A DNA stretch of 64,000 bases from Blautia sp. An81 (GTDB taxonomy: Bacteria > Bacillota > Clostridia > Lachnospirales > Lachnospiraceae), in the NCBI RefSeq assembly GCF_002161285.1, contig NZ_NFHH01000001.1:124001-188000 (forward strand), given 5' to 3'. The notes beneath the pieces are model-generated. The model had not been told where the DNA came from. It ran no database searches and was given only the letters and a program-made list of their open reading frames with translations. A program made the translations under genes and the position numbers. Position 1 is the first letter of the stretch, and the number at the start of each line of letters is the position of its first letter. Positions 58,932-64,000 of the stretch are shown in pieces.

Positions 58932-59896
58932 GATTTCTGACTTCTCTCTTTAAGCTGTTTTGCAATGGGTCTGGTAAGGTTGTTGATCACATCATATACG
59001 GACCCCTGCATAGTACAGCCAGCAGCTTTTACATGGCCGCCGCCGCTGAAATAGGATGCCACAGCATTTACATCAACGTTACCATTTGAGCGAAGACTTA
59101 CCTTAAATTCCTGCGTCTTTACCTCATAGATAAAAATCGCAACTTCCACGCCTTTGGTCACTCGGAGCTGCTGAACAATTCCGTCCAGATCCTTGGGCTC
59201 CACTCCGTAAAACTCCATATCTCTCTTCCTGATATATCCCACGATTACCTTGCCATCCATGATCAGGATGCTTTCCATGAGGCATCTGCCTAAGATTTGA
59301 TTCTGGACATAACTTTTCTCATAGAAGGATTTATCTATGATCTCAGAAAAGTCAATTCCCATTTCCATCAGTTCCGCAGCAATTCTCATAGTCTGAGGAG
59401 AAGTACATGTATACTGGAATACTCCTGTATCATGGGCAATTCCCGTATAAATGGCCTCTGCAGTCTCCTTGGTAATCTTTTCTTTTTCCAGAAGGGTATA
59501 CAAAAGTTCTGAGGCGGAGCTGATCTCCGGTCTGATCACATTGATATCCCCGAAACCTTTGTTACTTATATGATGGTCGATACAGATAGTCCTGCCTGCA
59601 CTTTCATATCCGGCAATTGCTACTCCTATACGGTTTTTCTCACTGGTATCCAGGACAAAGAAAACATCGTATTTTTTATTTTCATCATACTCTGTCTTAA
59701 CCTGGTCCAGACCCTGGATAAAAGAGAATCCTGACTTAGGCTCTTCCAGATATACATCTGTCTCAATTTCCGGATAATTGGTCTTTAAATAAAGATATAA
59801 ACCCATGCAGGCTCCCACACAGTCTCCGTCAGGACGGACATGCCCTGCGATACCTGCAGTCTTAACACCTTTTAATTCACTGGTTATCTTCTCCAT
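58928..59896 (-). CDS. nrnA: DHH phosphoesterase, oligoribonuclease/pAp phosphatase (NrnA)
   Basis: Start at ATG 59894-59896 (MEKITSELKGVKTAGIAGHVRPDGDCVGA) with AGGAGG upstream, overlapping rbfA by 20 nt. The 322-aa protein has DHH-family metal motifs HVRPDGD, VLDTSE, IDHHISNKG and the DHHA1 C-domain with GGGHVKAAGC. It degrades nano-RNA and pAp. Placement between rbfA and truB is the standard Firmicutes order. Confidence 0.95.
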   Translation of the reverse strand: MEKITSELKGVKTAGIAGHVRPDGDCVGACMGLYLYLKTNYPEIETDVYLEEPKSGFSFIQGLDQVKTEYDENKKYDVFFVLDTSEKNRIGVAIAGYESAGRTICIDHHISNKGFGDINVIRPEISSASELLYTLLEKEKITKETAEAIYTGIAHDTGVFQYTCTSPQTMRIAAELMEMGIDFSEIIDKSFYEKSYVQNQILGRCLMESILIMDGKVIVGYIRKRDMEFYGVEPKDLDGIVQQLRVTKGVEVAIFIYEVKTQEFKVSLRSNGNVDVNAVASYFSGGGHVKAAGCTMQGSVYDVINNLTRPIAKQLKERSQKS

Positions 59897-60272
59897 CTCC
59901 CTGCACCTCCTGTGCATCTTCTTTTTTGCTCACTTCGTCAATGAGTTTCGACATAGCAACACCATACTCAATGGATTCGTCCAGGATGAAACGAATTTCA
60001 GGGGTATTCCGAAGATTTATATTTTTCGCCAGCTGTCTGCGAATATACCCCTCTGCGTTTTTCAGCCCCTGAAGGGTATTCTTTTTTTCTTCTTCATTTC
60101 CCAGTACACTGATATAGGCTCTGCATGTCTTCAGATCCGGCGCAACCTCTACAGATGTTACTGAAGTCATTGGATGGATGCGTGGATCTTTGATCCCTCC
60201 CCGGATCAGATTGGCCAGCTCATGCTGCACCTCTGCATTGACCCGGGTGTTTTTTATACTGTTTTTTCTCAT
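59877..60272 (-). CDS. rbfA: 30S ribosome-binding factor A
   Basis: A 131-aa KH-like protein: NTRVNAEVQHELANLIRGGIKDPRIHPMTSVTSVEVAPDLKTCRAYISV...PEIRFILDESIEYG is characteristic. It assists late 30S maturation. The C-terminus carries an acidic extra tail (KKEDAQEVQGDGEDNQ). Confidence 0.96.
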   Translation of the reverse strand: MRKNSIKNTRVNAEVQHELANLIRGGIKDPRIHPMTSVTSVEVAPDLKTCRAYISVLGNEEEKKNTLQGLKNAEGYIRRQLAKNINLRNTPEIRFILDESIEYGVAMSKLIDEVSKKEDAQEVQGDGEDNQ

Positions 60273-60293
60273 AACTTCCTTCCCGGTTTCTTC

Positions 60294-62969
60294 CTACCTT
60301 GGCACCTCCACCATGATGTAGGCTTCTACCTGGTCCTCTTCTTTAATATCATTGAAACCTTCAAAGACAAGACCACATTCGTAGCCGGCCTTTACTTCTT
60401 TTACATCATCTTTAAACCGCTTCAGAGAAGCCAGTTCTCCTTCGAAAATCTGCTCTCCTTCTCTTGAGATACGTACTTTGCAGTTTCTCTGGAACATACC
60501 ATCTGTCACATAGGAGCCGGCAATATTTCCTATACCGGAAGCCTTGAAGATCTGACGGATTTCTGCGTGTCCGATAACCTTTTCCTCGAATACCGGATCC
60601 AGCATACCTTTCATAGCTGCCTCTACATCCTCGATAGCCTGATAAATAACTCTATACAGACGAAGGTCTACTCCCTCCTGCTCTGCAATAGATTTTGCAG
60701 TAGCATCAGGTCTTACATTAAATCCGATAATGATCGCATTAGATGCGCTTGCCAGAGATACATCAGATTCATTGATGGCGCCTACGCCTCCGTGGATCAC
60801 CTTTACTACCACTTCCTCGTTAGACAGTTTTACCAGGCTCTGTTTCACTGCCTCTACAGAGCCCTGAACATCTGCTTTAACGATAATCGGAAGCTCTTTC
60901 AGATTACCAGCCTGGATCTGACTGAACAGATCATCCAGAGACATCTTTGATTTAGTCTCTTCCAGAAGACGGTTTTTATTCTCTGAAACAAAGGTTGCCG
61001 CAAAGTTTTTCGCTTCTTTGTCATTTTCAGTTACTACTAAAATCTCACCGGCATTAGGAACATCGTTAAGACCAAGGATTTCCACTGGAGTGGAAGGGCC
61101 TGCTTCTTTTACTTTTCTTCCTTTATCGTCAATCATGGCTCTTACTTTTCCTGAGCAAGCGCCTGCTGCAATAAAGTCTCCTACATGAAGGGTACCTTTC
61201 TGTACCAGGATTGTAGCCACAGAGCCTTTTCCTTTATCCAGCTTTGCTTCGATCACAAGACCTCTGGCTCTTCTGTTTGGATTTGCTTTCAGCTCGGCAA
61301 CCTCTGCTGTCAGCAGGATCATTTCCAGAAGGTTATTGATTCCTTCTCCGGTATGAGCAGAAACAGGTACAAAGATGGTGCTACCGCCCCAGTCTTCCGG
61401 AATCAGCTCATATTCAGAAAGCTCCTGTTTTACTCTCTCGATATTGGCGCTTGGCTTATCAATCTTATTAATGGCAACGATAATTTCTACTCCTGCAGCC
61501 TTTGCATGGTTGATAGCCTCGATAGTCTGAGGCATAACGCCGTCGTCAGCAGCTACTACCAGTACGGCGATATCTGTAGCGTTGGCGCCTCTCATACGCA
61601 TGGCGGTGAAGGCCTCATGTCCAGGAGTATCCAGGAAAGTAATCTTCTGTCCGTTAATCGTTACCATATAGGCGCCGATATGCTGAGTGATGCCTCCGGC
61701 CTCACGGTCTGTTACATGAGTTTTTCTGATACAGTCCAAAAGAGAGGTTTTACCATGGTCTACATGACCCATAACGCAGACTACCGGCGGTCTAGGAACC
61801 ATGCTGCTCTCATCATCTTCTTCATCTTTCAGCAGTTCTCCGATAACATCTACTTTCTCTTCAGGTTCTGCGATGATATCATATTCCAGAGCAATTTCCT
61901 GAGCCTTTTCAAAGTCGATCTCATGATTTACGGTTACCATGATTCCTTCCATGAAAAGTTTTTTTACGATCACAGAAGGCTGCATCTTCATCTTATCTGC
62001 CAGTTCCCGGATTGTCATTTTTTCTGGAAGTGTGATTTCTTTTACTTCTTCCTTTTTCTCTTCCTTTGGATGAGAAACCGGCTTCTGAAGCTGAAGAGCC
62101 TTGGGAATACGCTGAGTCTGACGGCGTCCGCCCTGATTAGGTCTTCTGCTCTGGTTCTGGTATTCATCTCTTCTGTTATCTTTCTTCTTATTTTCTCTGT
62201 TTGCCTTCCGGCTGTCTTTTTCTACAAATTCCAGATTCGGTGTTTCAAATTTATTTCCCTGATCTCTTCTGGAATCTCCTCTTCCCTCATTCTTGCCTCC
62301 GAAGCGGCCCTGCTGACGATTCTCGCCGGAGAAACGGGAACGGTTTTCTCCATTGTTAAAACGTCCCTGGGAACGGTCATTTCCGCTGTTTTGACGATTC
62401 TGGCGATTGTCGCCACGGCTGTCGTTCCGGTTGTTCTGATGATCCTGTCCGCCGCCAAAACGCCCGCCCTGACGGCCTTCTCCATTATTGTTCCGATTGT
62501 TAAAGCGGCCCTGAGAACGATTTTCTCCACCTGCCGGACGGTTCTGACGGTTTTCCCCATTCTGTCCGTTATACCGGTTATTATTGGGGCGGTTGTTTCT
62601 GTTTTCCTGTCTTGGACCGCCATTTGCATTTCTGCTGCCCTCTCCCTGACGGTTATCCTGGCGTTTATTCTCTGGTCTCTGTTCCTGTCCAGGTCTTGTA
62701 TTCTGACGGGGCTTCTGTTTTCTCTCAGGCATATGGCTTGCGTTCTGAGGCCGGAACACCTGGATAAACTTCTTCTTTGGCTTTTCTCCTGCACTGGTGG
62801 CTGATACATTCCCCTTCTTAAAATTTGCTCTTACCATCCGCGCGTGGTCATCCTCTACTGTGCTCATATGGCTGGTCAGATCTATATTCTTAGATTTCAG
62901 AAAATCCAAAACCTCTTTATTGCTTACATTCAATTCTTTTGCGAGTTCATAAACTCTCACTGTTGACAT
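60294..62969 (-). CDS. infB: Translation initiation factor IF-2
   Basis: An 891-aa GTPase. N-terminal IF2_N ([21 protein letters not shown]), then a long disordered region (~residues 75-285) very rich in Asn, Arg, Gly and Gln with repeats such as [11 protein letters not shown]; a second IF2_N; then the G domain ([26 protein letters not shown]) and domains II-IV. Brings fMet-tRNA to the ribosome. AGGAGG precedes ATG. Confidence 0.97.
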   Translation of the reverse strand: MSTVRVYELAKELNVSNKEVLDFLKSKNIDLTSHMSTVEDDHARMVRANFKKGNVSATSAGEKPKKKFIQVFRPQNASHMPERKQKPRQNTRPGQEQRPENKRQDNRQGEGSRNANGGPRQENRNNRPNNNRYNGQNGENRQNRPAGGENRSQGRFNNRNNNGEGRQGGRFGGGQDHQNNRNDSRGDNRQNRQNSGNDRSQGRFNNGENRSRFSGENRQQGRFGGKNEGRGDSRRDQGNKFETPNLEFVEKDSRKANRENKKKDNRRDEYQNQSRRPNQGGRRQTQRIPKALQLQKPVSHPKEEKKEEVKEITLPEKMTIRELADKMKMQPSVIVKKLFMEGIMVTVNHEIDFEKAQEIALEYDIIAEPEEKVDVIGELLKDEEDDESSMVPRPPVVCVMGHVDHGKTSLLDCIRKTHVTDREAGGITQHIGAYMVTINGQKITFLDTPGHEAFTAMRMRGANATDIAVLVVAADDGVMPQTIEAINHAKAAGVEIIVAINKIDKPSANIERVKQELSEYELIPEDWGGSTIFVPVSAHTGEGINNLLEMILLTAEVAELKANPNRRARGLVIEAKLDKGKGSVATILVQKGTLHVGDFIAAGACSGKVRAMIDDKGRKVKEAGPSTPVEILGLNDVPNAGEILVVTENDKEAKNFAATFVSENKNRLLEETKSKMSLDDLFSQIQAGNLKELPIIVKADVQGSVEAVKQSLVKLSNEEVVVKVIHGGVGAINESDVSLASASNAIIIGFNVRPDATAKSIAEQEGVDLRLYRVIYQAIEDVEAAMKGMLDPVFEEKVIGHAEIRQIFKASGIGNIAGSYVTDGMFQRNCKVRISREGEQIFEGELASLKRFKDDVKEVKAGYECGLVFEGFNDIKEEDQVEAYIMVEVPR

Positions 62970-62983
62970 ATATTGCCCTCCTT

Positions 62984-63304
62984 CTATTGTTCATGTCTTT
63001 TCTTTTCAATCTTTTTTATTACGGCCCGGGAAAAGTTTTCGTCGGTCAGCCCAAGGGACGCCCGATATTCCTTTCCTATGGCCCTTCCCAACTCCTCCTT
63101 TGATCCGATGATGTAAAACGGCACCTGATAATATGTGCACATATCATGAAATTTTTTTCTTGTATTTTCTGATGCATCCTGGGCAATGATGACCAGGAAA
63201 GCCTTCTGAGTTTTTACGGCCTTTTCTGTAGCAAACTCACCGCTTACCACTTTTCCTGCTTTTGCAGCCAGACCTACAAGAGATATTTCTTCAGGTATTC
63301 TCAA
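62984..63304 (-). CDS. ylxQ: YlxQ-like ribosomal L7Ae-family RNA-binding protein
   Basis: I prefer the TTG at 63302-63304 ([30 protein letters not shown]) because AAGGAG lies 10 nt before it; the ATG at 63334 has no site. The 106-aa product has the L7Ae/L30e fold signature [13 protein letters not shown] and [18 protein letters not shown]. It overlaps ylxR by 14 nt. Usual member of the nusA-infB operon; binds RNA, perhaps at K-turns. Confidence 0.88.
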   Translation of the reverse strand: MRIPEEISLVGLAAKAGKVVSGEFATEKAVKTQKAFLVIIAQDASENTRKKFHDMCTYYQVPFYIIGSKEELGRAIGKEYRASLGLTDENFSRAVIKKIEKKRHEQ

Positions 63305-63569
63305 TATCTTCAAACTCCTTTTCAAGATGCTCATAGACCGTCTGGGGAATCTCCATTTTCAGAGAACGCTCCAGGCCTTTGTTCCTGACTGCTTTTTTCA
63401 GACATTCTCTGTCAAAACAGAGATAAGCGCCTCTGCCGTTTTTCCGGCCTGTGGCGTCCAGGATCACCTGGCCATCTTCTGTCTTCAGCACTCTGAGCAT
63501 CTCTTTCTTACTTTTCATTTCACCGCAGCCCACACATTTTCGCATGGGGATTTTCCGCACTGCCGCCAT
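63291..63569 (-). CDS. ylxR: YlxR (DUF448) RNA-binding protein
   Basis: A 92-aa protein with MRKCVGCGEMKSKKEMLRVL and the GRKNGRGAYLCFDRECLKKA signature of DUF448. It links nusA to ylxQ as in other Firmicutes. GGGGGAAA precedes ATG. Confidence 0.95.
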   Translation of the reverse strand: MAAVRKIPMRKCVGCGEMKSKKEMLRVLKTEDGQVILDATGRKNGRGAYLCFDRECLKKAVRNKGLERSLKMEIPQTVYEHLEKEFEDIENT

Positions 63570-63578
63570 ATTTTCCCC

Positions 63579-64000
63579 CTATTCTTCTGAGGCTTCCTCC
63601 TCATAGTCTTCATAGTCCGTATAATTATCAGCTTCCGGAATCTCTGTCTCAATTTCCTGGACTTCCTCATATCCGTTTTCATATTCCTGCTCATAAAACT
63701 CGAAATCTCCAGATTCTCTTGCCTGAGTCTCGCTCTTGATATCGATCTTAAATCCAGTAAGTCTGGCAGCCAGTCTTGCGTTCTGTCCCTCTTTTCCAAT
63801 CGCCAGGGAAAGCTGGAAATCCGGAACAATGACCATAGCATTCTTCTCTTCCGGATCTGCCATAACAGAAATAACCTTTGCAGGACTTAAAGCATTTTCA
63901 ATCAGAATAGCCGGATTATCGCTCCAGTTGATGATATCAATCTTTTCTCCTCTCAGCTCCTCTACAATAGAGTTAACTCTGGCGCCGTTCATACCTACGC
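63579..64000 (-). CDS. nusA: Transcription factor NusA (5' part outside window)
   Basis: Only the last ~140 residues are visible; the frame runs off the window end. [42 protein letters not shown] and [29 protein letters not shown] are the two NusA KH domains, followed by a Glu/Tyr/Asp-rich acidic tail ([14 protein letters not shown]). NusA modulates pausing, termination and antitermination. Confidence 0.96.
   Translation of the reverse strand, partial: VGMNGARVNSIVEELRGEKIDIINWSDNPAILIENALSPAKVISVMADPEEKNAMVIVPDFQLSLAIGKEGQNARLAARLTGFKIDIKSETQARESGDFEFYEQEYENGYEEVQEIETEIPEADNYTDYEDYEEEASEE

Noticed and set aside
62221-62760. Repeat array or CRISPR-like region
   Set aside because: The periodicity is the Asn/Arg/Gly/Gln-rich coding repeat of the IF-2 N-terminal region; no constant repeat with spacers exists here or elsewhere in the window.
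61185-62804. 539-aa open frame on the plus strand opposite infB
   Set aside because: It mirrors the repetitive, G/N/R-coding part and G domain of infB; Ser/Leu/Phe-rich translation, no ribosome site, no family resemblance.

Overview
The window looks like a chromosomal segment of a low-to-mid GC, spore-forming gut Clostridia, most likely Lachnospiraceae (Blautia/Mediterraneibacter-like). The reasons are strong AGGAGG ribosome sites, a clostridial fab-acc cluster, cotJ spore-coat genes, a DUF1292 protein, a GHKL/LytTR two-component system and a class B sortase with SPKTG-type substrates. The lineage is inferred from gene content only.

Layout. 1-7336: a minus-strand sugar operon (ketose 3-epimerase, SDR dehydrogenase, ABC binding protein, two permeases, beta-propeller glycosidase-like protein, YesM-type kinase cut by the window edge). 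7426-16108: the fatty-acid operon acpP-fabD-fabG-fabF-accB-fabZ-accC-accDA plus a FabK/NMO-type flavoenzyme. 16115-19132: a SEDS protein and a membrane GDPD. 19302-29563: cotJA-cotJB-cotJC, with cotJC split by a 9.1-kb element. 29655-36833: DUF134/NifX regulator, Fe-ADH, Fe-S aldo-keto reductase, uxaC, TRAP dctM and two gene remnants, then a GNAT. 36911-45514: fabH, membrane protein, DUF5662, a degenerate GH13, ClC, DUF1292, fabV and dUTPase. 45623-48152: pnp and rpsO. 48341-56801: cell-surface genes (O-antigen-ligase-like protein, two SPKTGN proteins, sortase B, LCP protein) and a GHKL/LytTR system. 57085-64000: ribF-truB-nrnA-rbfA-infB-ylxQ-ylxR-nusA.

The standout is the element at about 19940-29023. 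The cotJC start codon and first 32 codons lie at the left end and the remaining 180 codons at the right. A 9-bp repeat, GGGGGCCCT, is at each junction. Joining the halves at that repeat restores a continuous CotJC frame across its YGGPDGE motif. The element encodes a large serine recombinase at its right end, an HUH Rep protein, an ImmR/ImmA-like repressor and protease pair, an SPFH protein, a DUF4258/YgiT pair, and a cargo lipoprotein and DUF4236 protein. It therefore resembles the skin-type elements that interrupt sporulation genes and are excised in the mother cell, but in cotJC. Excision has not been shown here; it is inferred from the junctions.

A second theme is a dispersed fatty-acid regulon. 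FabT-like palindromes (TTTGA-n3-5-TCAAA type) overlap or adjoin promoters of acpP, fabH and fabV, and one lies just upstream of fabD. No regulator gene is in the window.
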